Shown in pieces: positions 24,407 to 33,573 of a stretch of DNA of 64,000 nt. The stretch is from Phycisphaerales bacterium (GTDB lineage Bacteria; Planctomycetota; Phycisphaerae; Phycisphaerales; SM1A02). The notes beneath the pieces are model-generated. The model was not told where the DNA came from. It ran no database searches and saw only the letters and a program-made list of their open reading frames with translations. Within the stretch, counting starts at the first letter, position 1; the number at the start of each line of letters is the position of its first letter. The position numbers and the translations under genes are program-made. The stretch covers positions 24,189 through 88,188 of the forward strand of contig JAJDDB010000020.1 in the NCBI GenBank assembly GCA_029260575.1, in the 5' to 3' direction.

Positions 24407-25771
24407 ATGGCTGGAATCAAACAACCCAATGACAAGTCGTACTTCATCCTTCCCGATCTCGGCGAGGGTGTACACGAAGCTGAACTCGTCAAGTGGCGCG
24501 TAAAGCCCGGCGATACCGTTGATGAACACCAGACCCTGGCGGAGATGGAAACCGACAAGGCGCTTGTCGAAGTGCCCAGCCCCTGGGCGGGTGTCGTCAG
24601 CGAACTGCACGGCAGCGAAGGCGAAATCCTCAACGTCGGCAACAAACTCGTGAGTTATAAAGTCGCCGGCGGCTCATCCAGCGCAGCCAAGGCGCAGGCC
24701 GCCGAACCGAAACCAGCCGCCGCAAGCGGAGCAGAAGAACGCGAAGATGCAGGCACTGTCGTTGGTTCGATGGGCGCGGAATTGACCATTTCCCAGCGAT
24801 TTGCGCGACGCGAGTTGGAACATGCAGGCGCAGCAACCAGCGGCAGCAAAGCGCTCGCCACTCCCGCGGTCCGGCGCATTGCACGCGAGCTCGGCGTGGA
24901 CATCAACCACATCGACGGCACCGGCCGAGGCGGTCGCGTCACCGCAAGTGATGTTGAAGCATTCGCAGGCAGCGGCTCGCCTGCCTCGACTCCTGCACCA
25001 GCGCGACAACGCGACCTGCTTGAAACCGCAACACGCGCACCATCTCATTACAAGACAACACCCGCAGCTGTTGCAGACGGAATCGCTGAACGCATTGCCT
25101 TCCGAGGCGTGCGTCGCAAGATCGCTGAATCACTACACCGGTCAATTACGACGGCTGTACACTTCACCGTCGTTGATGAAGCGGACGTCACAGCGCTGGA
25201 CAAGAAGCGCCTCGAATACAGCGCAGTGCTCGGCCGCAAGCTGAGTTTCCTGCCGTTCATCCTCACTGCTGTCTGCCAGGCGCTGCACACCCATTCCACA
25301 CTGAACGCAAACGTTGATGATGAGAATCAGGAAATCCTGCTCAAAGCAGTGGTGAACCTCGGCATCGCAGTGGACACGGATCACGGGCTTATGGTTCCGG
25401 TCGTGCATCACGCAGATCAGAAGAGTCTTGTGCAACTTGCCGAATCCGTCAGCGAGCTTGCTGCCGGTGCTCGCAGTCGAACAATCGATCGCGAGAAACT
25501 GATGGGCGGCACCTTTACGGTGTCGAACGTCGGCAGTTACGGCGGGCGCTTTGCCACACCAATTATCAACTATCCGGAAGTCGCTATTCTTGCGGCCGGC
25601 CGGGTCTATGAGAAAGTGCTGACGCGCGACGGCATGTTCTATGCGGGCAAAGTACTGCCGCTGAGCATGAGTTGCGATCATCGTGTCGTTGATGGCGCTG
25701 AAGGTGCTCGATTCCTCAATACCGTCGTCACGCTGCTGCAGAACCCTGAACAGATGTTGCGGGACCGTTGA
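24407..25771 (+). CDS. pdhC: Dihydrolipoamide acyltransferase (E2)
   Basis: The 454-residue protein has three parts. The lipoyl domain (about residues 8-85) carries the lysine in METDKALVEVPSPWAG. The E1/E3-binding domain (about residues 145-180) reads ATPAVRRIARELGVDINHID. The catalytic domain (about residues 225-454) has TVSNVGSYGGRFATPIINYP and the active-site motif LSMSCDHRVVDGAEGARFL. It forms the core of the complex and moves acyl groups to CoA. There is a single lipoyl domain. No E3 (lpd) gene follows; the next gene belongs to sugar metabolism, so E3 must be encoded elsewhere. Confidence 0.92.
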   Translation: MAGIKQPNDKSYFILPDLGEGVHEAELVKWRVKPGDTVDEHQTLAEMETDKALVEVPSPWAGVVSELHGSEGEILNVGNKLVSYKVAGGSSSAAKAQAAEPKPAAASGAEEREDAGTVVGSMGAELTISQRFARRELEHAGAATSGSKALATPAVRRIARELGVDINHIDGTGRGGRVTASDVEAFAGSGSPASTPAPARQRDLLETATRAPSHYKTTPAAVADGIAERIAFRGVRRKIAESLHRSITTAVHFTVVDEADVTALDKKRLEYSAVLGRKLSFLPFILTAVCQALHTHSTLNANVDDENQEILLKAVVNLGIAVDTDHGLMVPVVHHADQKSLVQLAESVSELAAGARSRTIDREKLMGGTFTVSNVGSYGGRFATPIINYPEVAILAAGRVYEKVLTRDGMFYAGKVLPLSMSCDHRVVDGAEGARFLNTVVTLLQNPEQMLRDR

Positions 25772-25870
25772 ACCGCCGATCAACTTTGACACTATGTGCT
25801 ATAGAAGGCGAACTCCGAAGCGTCAGCCGGTCGTTGACGTGTGGGCGGTTCCAGAAGTGATGAACACACT

Positions 25871-27238
25871 ATGACAACTGCTCGACAGACTGCGGAGATT
25901 GTGAGTATCGACGTGCCCGACGCAGCATCGGAATTGCGAACCAAACTGCAGCAGAAAACCGCAACGATTGGCGTGGTCGGGCTCGGCTACGTCGGCCTGC
26001 CGCTTGTGCGGGCTGTTCATGACAGTGGGTTTCCCGTCATCGGTTTCGATGTTGATGAAGAAAAAGTCCGAATGCTCAAAGCCGGTGCGAATTACCTGCA
26101 CCATCTCGGCGACGATCTGACGGCCGAACTCGCACAATCTGATCGATTCGAACCAACCAGCGATGCATTGCGGCTCGCAGATGCTGATGTCATTGTCCTG
26201 TGTGTGCCAACACCGCTTGGTGTGCATCGTGAACCGGATCTGAGTTTTGTGCTGCGCAGTACGGAAATGGCTGCAAAGGTGCTTCGGCGTGGCCAGCTTG
26301 TTGTACTCGAATCAACGACATATCCGGGCACGACACGCGGTGAGATGCTGCCGATTCTCGAAAGGACCGGCCTGACCTGCGGGACGGATTTCTTCCTTGC
26401 CTACAGCCCCGAGCGCGAAGACCCCGGCAGGGCTGAAGTCACGACAAGCAGCATTCCCAAACTTGTCGGCGGCGTCGATGTACACAGCACCGACCTGTCG
26501 ATGGAGTTTTACACCCGCGTCATCGACCAGGTCCATCGCGTGTCAACCGCAGAAGTCGCAGAAGCTGCCAAGCTGCTTGAGAACATTTATCGCGCGGTGA
26601 ACATTGCACTGGTCAACGAATTGAAAGTCCTGCTCACGGAAATGGATGTCGACGTCTGGGAAGTCGTCGAAGCTGCATCAACCAAGCCGTTCGGTTTTCA
26701 GCCGTTTTATCCCGGACCTGGGCTGGGCGGACACTGCATCCCGATTGACCCGTTCTATCTGTCGTGGAAAGCCCGCGAAATCGGCCTGGACACGCGGTTT
26801 ATCGAACTGGCCGGTGAGATTAACCGGCAGATGCCCAAATACGTCGTCAACCGCGTTGCAGGCGCACTGAACGACGATGGCAAGGCTCTGCACGGCGCTA
26901 ATGTGCTCGTCGTCGGCATCGCATACAAACCAAACGTCGATGACATCCGTGAAAGTCCTGCTGCGGAAGTCATCGAATTGCTCATGGACGGCGGCGCGAA
27001 TGTGTCGTATCACGATCCGCTGGTACCGAAGTTTCCATCGATGCGGAAGTACGACATTCAACTCGAATCCACATCGTTGAGCGAACAATCGCTGCAGAAT
27101 GTTGATGCGGTCCTGATCGTGACCAATCACAATGTGATTGACTACAACCTGCTCGGCAGAAGCGCGAAACTCATCGTCGACACACGCAACGCCATGGCCG
27201 GTCAATCCGATATCGCAGCTCGAATTGTGAAAGCATAA
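25871..27238 (+). CDS. wbpA: UDP-N-acetylglucosamine 6-dehydrogenase (WbpA-like)
   Basis: The 455-residue nucleotide-sugar dehydrogenase oxidises the C6 hydroxyl to a carboxylate with NAD. The Rossmann start is IGVVGLGYVGLPLVRAVHDS (about residue 36). YSPEREDPGR and KLLENIYRAVNIALVNEL are family segments; the active-site cysteine lies in GPGLGGHCIPIDPFYL (about residue 290). ESTTYPGTTRGEMLPILE favours the UDP-GlcNAc type. With the WbpB, WbpE and WbpD homologues at 30542-33422 it would begin UDP-2,3-diacetamido-2,3-dideoxy-glucuronate synthesis. ATG 25871 is used; an upstream in-frame start at 25841 adds ten unconserved residues. Confidence 0.87.
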   Translation: MTTARQTAEIVSIDVPDAASELRTKLQQKTATIGVVGLGYVGLPLVRAVHDSGFPVIGFDVDEEKVRMLKAGANYLHHLGDDLTAELAQSDRFEPTSDALRLADADVIVLCVPTPLGVHREPDLSFVLRSTEMAAKVLRRGQLVVLESTTYPGTTRGEMLPILERTGLTCGTDFFLAYSPEREDPGRAEVTTSSIPKLVGGVDVHSTDLSMEFYTRVIDQVHRVSTAEVAEAAKLLENIYRAVNIALVNELKVLLTEMDVDVWEVVEAASTKPFGFQPFYPGPGLGGHCIPIDPFYLSWKAREIGLDTRFIELAGEINRQMPKYVVNRVAGALNDDGKALHGANVLVVGIAYKPNVDDIRESPAAEVIELLMDGGANVSYHDPLVPKFPSMRKYDIQLESTSLSEQSLQNVDAVLIVTNHNVIDYNLLGRSAKLIVDTRNAMAGQSDIAARIVKA

Positions 27239-27242
27239 CGTT

Positions 27243-28091
27243 GTGACGACGTGGTCCTGGCAACTGCTTCGCGCTGGTGCGTTTCGCCTTGATGGCGGGA
27301 GCATGTTCGGCGTCGTACCCAAAGTCCTCTGGCAGAAGCTCGCCACGCCGGATGAATCCAATCGCATCGACCTCAACTGCAACTGCCTGCTGCTGCGTAA
27401 TGCCACCGACACCGTCCTGATCGAAACCGGCTACGGCGGCAAGTGGACCGAAAAGGACCGCACAATCTTTGCCATGCAGCAGCGCACCATTGTCGATGCG
27501 CTGTGCGAAATCGACATAGCGCCTACTGACATCACCCACGTCATCGTCAGCCACCTGCACTTTGACCATGCCGGGGGGCTGACGCATCTGAATGACGCAG
27601 GTGATCCCGTCAGCAGCTTTCCCAATGCTCGCATATTCAGCCAGCAGCGAGAATGGGACGATGCATTGGCAAACCGCAGCACGATGACGCGCACTTACCT
27701 TCGCAATCATCTCGATCCGGTCGCTTCGCAGATGCAGCTCGTCGATGGTGAAACAGAAGTTCTGCCGAACATCACGGTTTGGCCGGTGCCTGGGCATACA
27801 TGGGGCCAACAGGCAATTCGTTTCGAGGATGGCAATGGCATGGTTGCGTTCATTGGCGACGTGATGCCGACGGTGCAGCACATCGGTTTGGCGTTTTCAC
27901 TTGCGTATGACATGGAACCGTTCACCAATATGCTTACCAAACGCGATCTGCTGAGCCGCGCAAGCAGTGAGAACTGGCGGATCGCGCTCGATCATGAACC
28001 GGGCGACCCGATCGTCACTGTCGCGCCGGATCCGCAAAAGCACGGCCGGTATGTGCTCAACGCAGTACCCACTCCGACAACGGCTGACTAA
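27243..28091 (+). CDS. MBL-fold metallohydrolase
   Basis: The 282-residue protein has the metallo-beta-lactamase motif HVIVSHLHFDHAGGLTHL (about residue 100). Further metal ligands lie in VPGHTWGQQAIRF and FIGDVMP, and a final histidine in ALDHEPGD. Such enzymes are usually hydrolases of lactones, thioesters or phosphoesters; substrate unknown here. The start is GTG 27243, four bases after the previous stop. Cytoplasmic, no signal peptide. Confidence 0.82.
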   Translation: MTTWSWQLLRAGAFRLDGGSMFGVVPKVLWQKLATPDESNRIDLNCNCLLLRNATDTVLIETGYGGKWTEKDRTIFAMQQRTIVDALCEIDIAPTDITHVIVSHLHFDHAGGLTHLNDAGDPVSSFPNARIFSQQREWDDALANRSTMTRTYLRNHLDPVASQMQLVDGETEVLPNITVWPVPGHTWGQQAIRFEDGNGMVAFIGDVMPTVQHIGLAFSLAYDMEPFTNMLTKRDLLSRASSENWRIALDHEPGDPIVTVAPDPQKHGRYVLNAVPTPTTAD

Positions 28092-28124
28092 CATCAGAGT
28101 TCGCGGTCGTGTATCGTCACCACC

Positions 28125-29234
28125 ATGCGTGTCGTGCATATCACATATCAACACTCCGCAGATGATGCGCGGATATTGCACAAGCAGTGTCGCTCGCTTG
28201 CTGAAGCAGGGCTCGACACGCATCTGCTTGCGCCGCCCCCCAAGCCGCCGAAGCTATTCGGCGTGACGCTCCACTCTTTGAATACCGACATCACCGGCAA
28301 CAAACTACGACGGCTTCGTAAATGGTTCACGCAGATAAAAGTGATTGTTGCGGACGTTTGCCCCGACATCATTCACCTGCACGATCCTCTGCTGCTGCGT
28401 CTTGCCAGACACTTTTGCGCCGAAACCCGCGCCCGGCTTGTGTATGACGCACATGAAGATCATGCACGGCAGATCCGTGCGCTGTCGCATTTGTCGTGGG
28501 CACGGCGCACTACGCAAGCAGCGCTGTACGGCCATCTTGAACGTAATGCACCAAAATGGATTGACCTGTTCGTCGCTGCCACGCCGGGGATTGCTGACCA
28601 CTATCCTGCGGATCGCACAATCACTGTGCGCAACCTGCCGCGGCTGTCAGACTTTGAACCTACTCACGCGCAAGCGCGAAACGCGTCGATGATATACGTC
28701 GGCGGCCTGACCCGTTCGCGCGGCATCATCGAAATGATCGACGCCATTGAGCTTGTGCAGCATGATGATGCACGATTGATCCTTGCGGGAAAGTTCGACA
28801 GCGACGAAACGCGACGCGCTGCGGAATCGCGACCGGGTTGGAAACATGTTGATTTTCGAGGTTGGGTGGATCACGCGCACGTGCCGACGTTGCTGGACAA
28901 TGCTGCTGCCGGTCTTGTCGTCCTGCATCCCAAGCCGAACTACCTTGACGCCTGGCCGGTAAAATTATTTGAGTATATGGCTTCCGGCCTGCCGTTCATT
29001 GCATCCAGTTTTCAGCCATGGCGCGATATGCTCAGCAACGAAAAATCCGGAATCTTTGTCGACCCGCTGGATGTGCGCGCGATCGCTGCGGCGATGGAGC
29101 AACTGCTGCACCATCCAAACGATTCCGCCGCAATGGGCGCAGTCGGCCGCGCACGGATCGAGCGCGATTTGCACTGGCAGCGCGAAGCTGCAATTTTGTT
29201 GCGCGGCTATGAAACGCTGGGCGTACGGACCTGA
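28125..29234 (+). CDS. Family 4 glycosyltransferase
   Basis: The 369-residue GT-B protein has an N-terminal acceptor domain (MRVVHITYQHSADDARILHK; DIIHLHDPLLLRL; LVYDAHEDHARQI). The C-terminal donor domain shows MIYVGGLTRSRGIIEMIDAI and VVLHPKPNYLDAWPVKLFEY, with the EX7E region near FEYMASGLPFIAS. It likely adds a sugar to the surface polysaccharide supported by neighbouring genes. Its 3' end overlaps the convergent gene at 29207 by 28 bases. Confidence 0.87.
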   Translation: MRVVHITYQHSADDARILHKQCRSLAEAGLDTHLLAPPPKPPKLFGVTLHSLNTDITGNKLRRLRKWFTQIKVIVADVCPDIIHLHDPLLLRLARHFCAETRARLVYDAHEDHARQIRALSHLSWARRTTQAALYGHLERNAPKWIDLFVAATPGIADHYPADRTITVRNLPRLSDFEPTHAQARNASMIYVGGLTRSRGIIEMIDAIELVQHDDARLILAGKFDSDETRRAAESRPGWKHVDFRGWVDHAHVPTLLDNAAAGLVVLHPKPNYLDAWPVKLFEYMASGLPFIASSFQPWRDMLSNEKSGIFVDPLDVRAIAAAMEQLLHHPNDSAAMGAVGRARIERDLHWQREAAILLRGYETLGVRT

Positions 29235-30376
29235 TCCGCAAATGTTTCGATTGCCGGGGCGCAACACGCTGAAGACGCGCCGCAGTCACCGACAAGTGTT
29301 CGCGCGACATCATTCCACGTCTGAATGTCCGCCCGCCAATCATCGCTGCGCGGCAGTTGCAGTGCGGTACTGAACGATTGCAGAGCAGATTGATCATTGC
29401 CCGGCTCATACGTCACGACATTCTGCCGATCGCTTGTAATGAACTGCGGCGCAACGATCGGCAGCCGACACCATGAGTATTGCATCATCTTCAGACTGTC
29501 TGCGAACGACTCCGCGCCCGGGCCACCTGTAATCGTTTGCAAGCCGACGTCAGCAAACTTCACAAACGGGACACTCTGTTCGAACGGAAGCTCGCCGTGG
29601 TAGAAGATGTTCGATCGCTGCGGTTTCTTTTCAACCGGCCCGATGATATGGAAATCGACATCGCGTCGGGCGTTACTGAGCACATCGAGATACCAGTGAT
29701 CAAATCGGGCCACGCCGGTGAACACCGCCGTCGTATGATCGTTGGTGAACGGCGATGTCTCACAACTCTCAAAGAGTTGCGCCGGCACGCCGTGCCGATC
29801 CAGCCGAGCGGCAGGCAGATGCGCAAACTTTTGGTGAATTGTCTCCGTCGGTGAACTGATGCAATCGAATAGTTTCGCCAGTTGCATCTCACGTTCGTGC
29901 AAGGTCGGCGGCACACGCAACGTACACAAATCATCGGAAACGCGGTACACCATGCGGGCGCGAGCATTGAGTTGCCGAAATCGGTCCGCCAATACAAGTG
30001 CGGAAGTACTTTCGAAGATAAAGCACTCCGCATTCTCGACTTCTGATTCGATCGCGCCGAGCTGTTGTCGCTCAAATCGATCAAAGACTGGCCGGGCAAG
30101 CTGGTTGAGCGCTTTGTATTTCAACGCAACAGGATGCACCGCCGTCCACGAGATGTAACTTCCCAGTCGATCATCCGACCAGATGATCCGGCCGGCCTGT
30201 TTGCGCACGCCGTACTGCATGCGGTGATCGCGATTCAGCCAGGAGAGCCAACTGATCGGCGTGGTCATCATGATCACCCGCCAACCGCAGCTATGTAGCG
30301 CATCCGCAAGCCAGTGAAACCCCGCCCGCCGCTGCGAGTGCAAGTAATGGCCGGTGATGAGTATGACTGTTCGCAT
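29207..30376 (-). CDS. GumK-like glycosyltransferase
   Basis: The 389-residue product begins MRTVILITGHYLHSQRRAGF followed by HWLADAL, like the N-terminal domain of GumK-type (GT70) glucuronosyltransferases. FIFESTSALVLADRFRQLNA and ARMVYRVSDDLCTLRVPP belong to the acceptor half. HGVPAQLFESCE, AVFTGVARFDHWYLDVLSNA, and DVGLQTITGGPGAESFADSL with KMMQYSWCRLPIVAPQF form the donor half. It could transfer the uronate made by the adjacent nucleotide-sugar genes, which is inference from context. An upstream in-frame start at 30436 looks spurious. It ends inside the convergent GT4 gene. Confidence 0.7.
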   Translation of the reverse strand: MRTVILITGHYLHSQRRAGFHWLADALHSCGWRVIMMTTPISWLSWLNRDHRMQYGVRKQAGRIIWSDDRLGSYISWTAVHPVALKYKALNQLARPVFDRFERQQLGAIESEVENAECFIFESTSALVLADRFRQLNARARMVYRVSDDLCTLRVPPTLHEREMQLAKLFDCISSPTETIHQKFAHLPAARLDRHGVPAQLFESCETSPFTNDHTTAVFTGVARFDHWYLDVLSNARRDVDFHIIGPVEKKPQRSNIFYHGELPFEQSVPFVKFADVGLQTITGGPGAESFADSLKMMQYSWCRLPIVAPQFITSDRQNVVTYEPGNDQSALQSFSTALQLPRSDDWRADIQTWNDVARTLVGDCGASSACCAPAIETFADQVRTPSVS

Positions 30377-30541
30377 AGTCAACCACAGTGTAGCCGCACA
30401 AGGCTCATGGCAGAGGCTCAGTATTCGCACAGACATCGCAGGTGTCTCTGCAAGCGCCTCAACACAAGAAGCCGCTGTCTAAGAATTGGCGGCTGCACAC
30501 GAGGTCGAATCCTCTTCGTCCTCTGCGTCTCTGCGGCGCCA

Positions 30542-31732
30542 TCAGGCCACCGATGCGTGCTGCTTGACGAATTCGATCACCGTATTCGCAACATGGTGCA
30601 ACTGCTCATCCGTCAATTCAGGATAGATAGGCAGCGCGATCGTTTGATTTGCAGCAGATTCAGACTGCGGCAAGTCGCCGGTCGAGTAACCGAGATATTC
30701 AAAGCACTGCTGCTGATGCAGCGGCACCGGATAGTAAATCTCTGTGCCGATGTTGCGATCCTTCATGAAATCACGAAGCGCATCGCGCTGATCTTCGGGC
30801 ACTCGGATGACATACTGATTGTAAATGTGCCGAGCGGGTCCATCCGGGCACGTCGGATAGCGCAGTGGCAGCCCGCCCTCCAGCAGTGGATGCGCAGTCG
30901 TCTTTGCCCCGGCATCTGCAAACAGCTTGTCATATGTCTTGGCATTGCTGCGTCGACCTTCATGCCATGTGTCCAGATAACGCAGCTTGACCTGCAAGAC
31001 AGCTGCCTGCAGCGCATCCAGACGTGAATTCACACCGATGATGCTGTGGTAATACTTCGGTTTGCCGCCGTGCAATCGCAGAATGCTCAGGCGTTCGGCA
31101 AGTTTGTCATCGTTGGTTGTGACGATGCCGCCATCACCAAAGCCGCCGAGGTTCTTGGATGGGAAGAAACTAAAACACCCGATTGTGCCTCGGCTGCCTG
31201 TGGGTGCTCCGGTGTCGTCAAGCGTACCAATCGCCTGCGCTGCATCTTCAACAATCGGCACGTTGAACTGCTTACCGAGTGCAAGGTAGGCATCCATATC
31301 ACACGCCTGGCCAAACAGATGCACGGGCATAATCGCTTTGAGGCGAGTGCATTTTGCTGCTGCTTCGCGGACAAGTTCCGGGTCCATGTTGTACGTCACC
31401 GGGTCGATATCAACGTACACAGGTTTGACGCCGAGGCGGGCAATTGAACCGCCGGTCGCAAAGAACGTAAATGACGGGCAAATAACTTCATCGCCTGCCT
31501 GCACCTCGAGAGCCATCAACGCGAGCAGCAGCGCATCAGACCCGGAAGCGCAACCGATCGCATGCTTGACGTTGCAATACTGCGCGATGTCCGTCTCAAG
31601 CGCCTGCACTGTCGGCCCCATGATGAAGTACTGACTTTCGATAACTTCCGTAATCGCAGTCTGAATTTCATCGCGAAGCGTGGCGTACTGGGCCTTCAAG
31701 TCAAGCAGTGGAACGTTGATGGAGTTGCTCAT
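30542..31732 (-). CDS. wbpE: DegT/DnrJ/EryC1/StrS aminotransferase (WbpE-like)
   Basis: The 396-residue PLP enzyme transfers an amino group to a keto nucleotide sugar. Key segments: VPLLDLKAQYATLRDEI, GCASGSDALLLALMAL (cofactor phosphate site), VEDAAQAIG and FSFFPSKNLGGFGDGGIVTT with the Schiff-base lysine in PSKNLG. HIYNQYVIRVP and EIYYPVPLHQQQCF match sugar aminotransferases. In the WbpABED pathway this step makes the 3-amino sugar. The start codon overlaps the WbpD-like stop (TAATG). A CTCTGCG-type repeat lies downstream at 30511-30539. Confidence 0.88.
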   Translation of the reverse strand: MSNSINVPLLDLKAQYATLRDEIQTAITEVIESQYFIMGPTVQALETDIAQYCNVKHAIGCASGSDALLLALMALEVQAGDEVICPSFTFFATGGSIARLGVKPVYVDIDPVTYNMDPELVREAAAKCTRLKAIMPVHLFGQACDMDAYLALGKQFNVPIVEDAAQAIGTLDDTGAPTGSRGTIGCFSFFPSKNLGGFGDGGIVTTNDDKLAERLSILRLHGGKPKYYHSIIGVNSRLDALQAAVLQVKLRYLDTWHEGRRSNAKTYDKLFADAGAKTTAHPLLEGGLPLRYPTCPDGPARHIYNQYVIRVPEDQRDALRDFMKDRNIGTEIYYPVPLHQQQCFEYLGYSTGDLPQSESAANQTIALPIYPELTDEQLHHVANTVIEFVKQHASVA

Positions 31733-32343
31733 TAATCCTGAACCTCATGTTTCGGCGATAGCATCTCGCCGAGTTGTTCGTATGTGTTGCCGCAGGCATC
31801 GCAGGTGTACGATTCGCCCCTGGTGTTGTTCAATGTTTCGCCACATCGGCAGGCCCATGCCCCGCGCCGTGCAGGCACGCCCAGCATCAAGCCGTAATCG
31901 GGAACATCTTTGGTCACAACCGCGCCTGCACCGATGAGCGCATATTTCCCGATTGTTGTGCCGCAGACAATGGTGCAATTTGCGCCGAAACTTGCGCCTC
32001 GCTTCACGAGTGTCTTTCGATATTCATCACGCCGGGGAATCTCACTACGCGGGTTTATGACGTTGGTGAACACCATCGACGGACCGCAGAAAACGTAGTC
32101 TTCTAATTCCACGCCGGTATACAGCGACACGTTGTTCTGAATCTTGCAGTGATTGCCAATCGTTACGTTCGGCGAAACCACAACATTCTGCCCGATGTTG
32201 CATCCCATACCGATCCGGCTGTTCTTCATCACATGCGAAAAATGCCAGATGCTTGTGCCCGCGCCGATTTCGCATGGCTCATCAATGCATGCTGTCTCGT
32301 GAATCTTTGTGTCCGGGAATGTCGATGTTGCAACGCTGCTCAT
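31732..32343 (-). CDS. wbpD: Left-handed beta-helix N-acetyltransferase (WbpD-like) with zinc-ribbon tail
   Basis: The 203-residue protein has hexapeptide repeats (IGAGTSIWHFSHVMKNSRIG, MGCNIGQNVVVSPNVTIG, NHCKIQNNVSLYTGVELE) and the segment VFTNVINPRSEIPRRDEY typical of WbpD/WlbB. These enzymes acetylate UDP-2-acetamido-3-amino-glucuronate. The C-terminus adds a four-cysteine ribbon (CRCGETL...CDACGNTY, about residues 166-190), as in some homologues. It overlaps the WbpB-like gene by four bases and the WbpE-like gene by one, a tight operon. Confidence 0.86.
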   Translation of the reverse strand: MSSVATSTFPDTKIHETACIDEPCEIGAGTSIWHFSHVMKNSRIGMGCNIGQNVVVSPNVTIGNHCKIQNNVSLYTGVELEDYVFCGPSMVFTNVINPRSEIPRRDEYRKTLVKRGASFGANCTIVCGTTIGKYALIGAGAVVTKDVPDYGLMLGVPARRGAWACRCGETLNNTRGESYTCDACGNTYEQLGEMLSPKHEVQD

Positions 32344-33422
32344 GATTGTGCTGTGCTGACTCGCGTTCCTGCACCGGGTACAACGGTCACAGCAGGCTCA
32401 ATGTCGCGCGATCGCGAACGCAACTCATCAAGCACAACATCCGTCGGCCGGCCGTTGGTCATCATAGATCGCTGGGCTGCGTGCAGAATCTGCAGCACCC
32501 GCACACCGCTCACACCGTCCGTCAACGGCTGCTGCCGCGATTCAATACAGTCAACAAAGTGCTGGCATTCACGATCGAGCGGCATTTCGTCACCAAACGC
32601 AACAGCAACGCCTTCACCTTTGACCGGCACCGGCTGGCCCTTCTCCCAATCGACACGCTGGTCATACAGCAGCAGCGACTTGGAAACATCATCGAAGCTT
32701 GCCATCTTCTTTGAACCAACCACAACGAGCTTCTGTTCTTTAAACGGATGCAGCCAGCTCACGAAAATGTGCGAGCGCACACCGTTGTCGAACAGCAGTT
32801 GCGTCACGGTCACGTCAGCAATATTCGGGCTGACATATTCCCCGCCGGTGGCGACGACTTCGATCGGCGCGCTGCCGACGAGCCGGAGAATCACTGCAAT
32901 GTCATGCGGCGCGAACGACCACAGCGCGTTTTCTTCCGTGCGAATCTTGCCGAGGTTCAATCGGTTGCTGATGACATAGCGAATGCTGCCGAGTTCACCG
33001 GACTGAATAAGTTCGTGCAGCTTGAGGATCGCCGGGTGGTACTCCAGCAGGTGGCCGACCATCAGAATCCGACCGAGGCTGCGTGCCAATCGCACCAGTT
33101 CGCGTGCTTCATCGACATCAATGGTCAGCGGCTTCTCGACAAAGACATCCTTGCCTGCGGTCAATGCCCGCCGGGCCAGATCAAAATGCGTTTCCGCAGG
33201 GGTTGCAATCATGACCCCCCGGATCGACTCGTCATCCAGCACCGCCTGAGGGTCGTTGTAAAACGCCGCATCCGGAGCAAGTTCGCGCGCGGTGGCCGCA
33301 CCCGTTTTCGACGGATCAACAACCGCCCGCAGGTGCCCGAGTTTACTGAGGGTGCGAACAATGTTCTTACCCCATCCGCCGCACCCGAGCACGGCGATGT
33401 GTGCTGCACTATCCAATGTCAT
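32340..33422 (-). CDS. wbpB: Gfo/Idh/MocA oxidoreductase (WbpB-like)
   Basis: The 360-residue NAD-dependent oxidoreductase has the Rossmann motif IAVLGCGGWGKNIVRTLSKL (about residue 9), then VMIATPAETHFDLARRAL and the family signature VFVEKPLTID (about residue 97). The middle has GRILMVGHLLEYHPAILKLH and ALWSFAPHDIAVILRL, with the catalytic histidine region. In the pathway it oxidises C3 of UDP-GlcNAcA. ATG 33422, preceded by GGAG, is preferred; GTG 33458 would add 12 residues. The divergent methyltransferase gene starts 151 bases away. Confidence 0.87.
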   Translation of the reverse strand: MTLDSAAHIAVLGCGGWGKNIVRTLSKLGHLRAVVDPSKTGAATARELAPDAAFYNDPQAVLDDESIRGVMIATPAETHFDLARRALTAGKDVFVEKPLTIDVDEARELVRLARSLGRILMVGHLLEYHPAILKLHELIQSGELGSIRYVISNRLNLGKIRTEENALWSFAPHDIAVILRLVGSAPIEVVATGGEYVSPNIADVTVTQLLFDNGVRSHIFVSWLHPFKEQKLVVVGSKKMASFDDVSKSLLLYDQRVDWEKGQPVPVKGEGVAVAFGDEMPLDRECQHFVDCIESRQQPLTDGVSGVRVLQILHAAQRSMMTNGRPTDVVLDELRSRSRDIEPAVTVVPGAGTRVSTAQS

Positions 33423-33573
33423 GTGCTCCAGGTATTTGGAGGTTTGGGTGACGGCCACGCTGCTGGGTCACAGCAGTCTGGCGGCTCCGCCACGGGCTGG
33501 ATAACCTACCATTGACCTTCTCCCCGGTCAACAATTTGTTGGCCACAGCAGCGTTTCTCGCAAGGAGCAATCC

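Noticed and set aside
22202..25771. Firm assignment as branched-chain 2-oxoacid dehydrogenase
   Set aside because: Leucine dehydrogenase nearby is suggestive, but the E1 subunits look more like Gram-positive pyruvate dehydrogenase; the substrate cannot be fixed from sequence alone.
30466..30515. tRNA-like sequence (hairpin AGCCGC...GCGGCT followed by GAGGTCGAATCCTC)
   Set aside because: It resembles an anticodon arm plus T arm, but no acceptor stem or D arm could be found around it.
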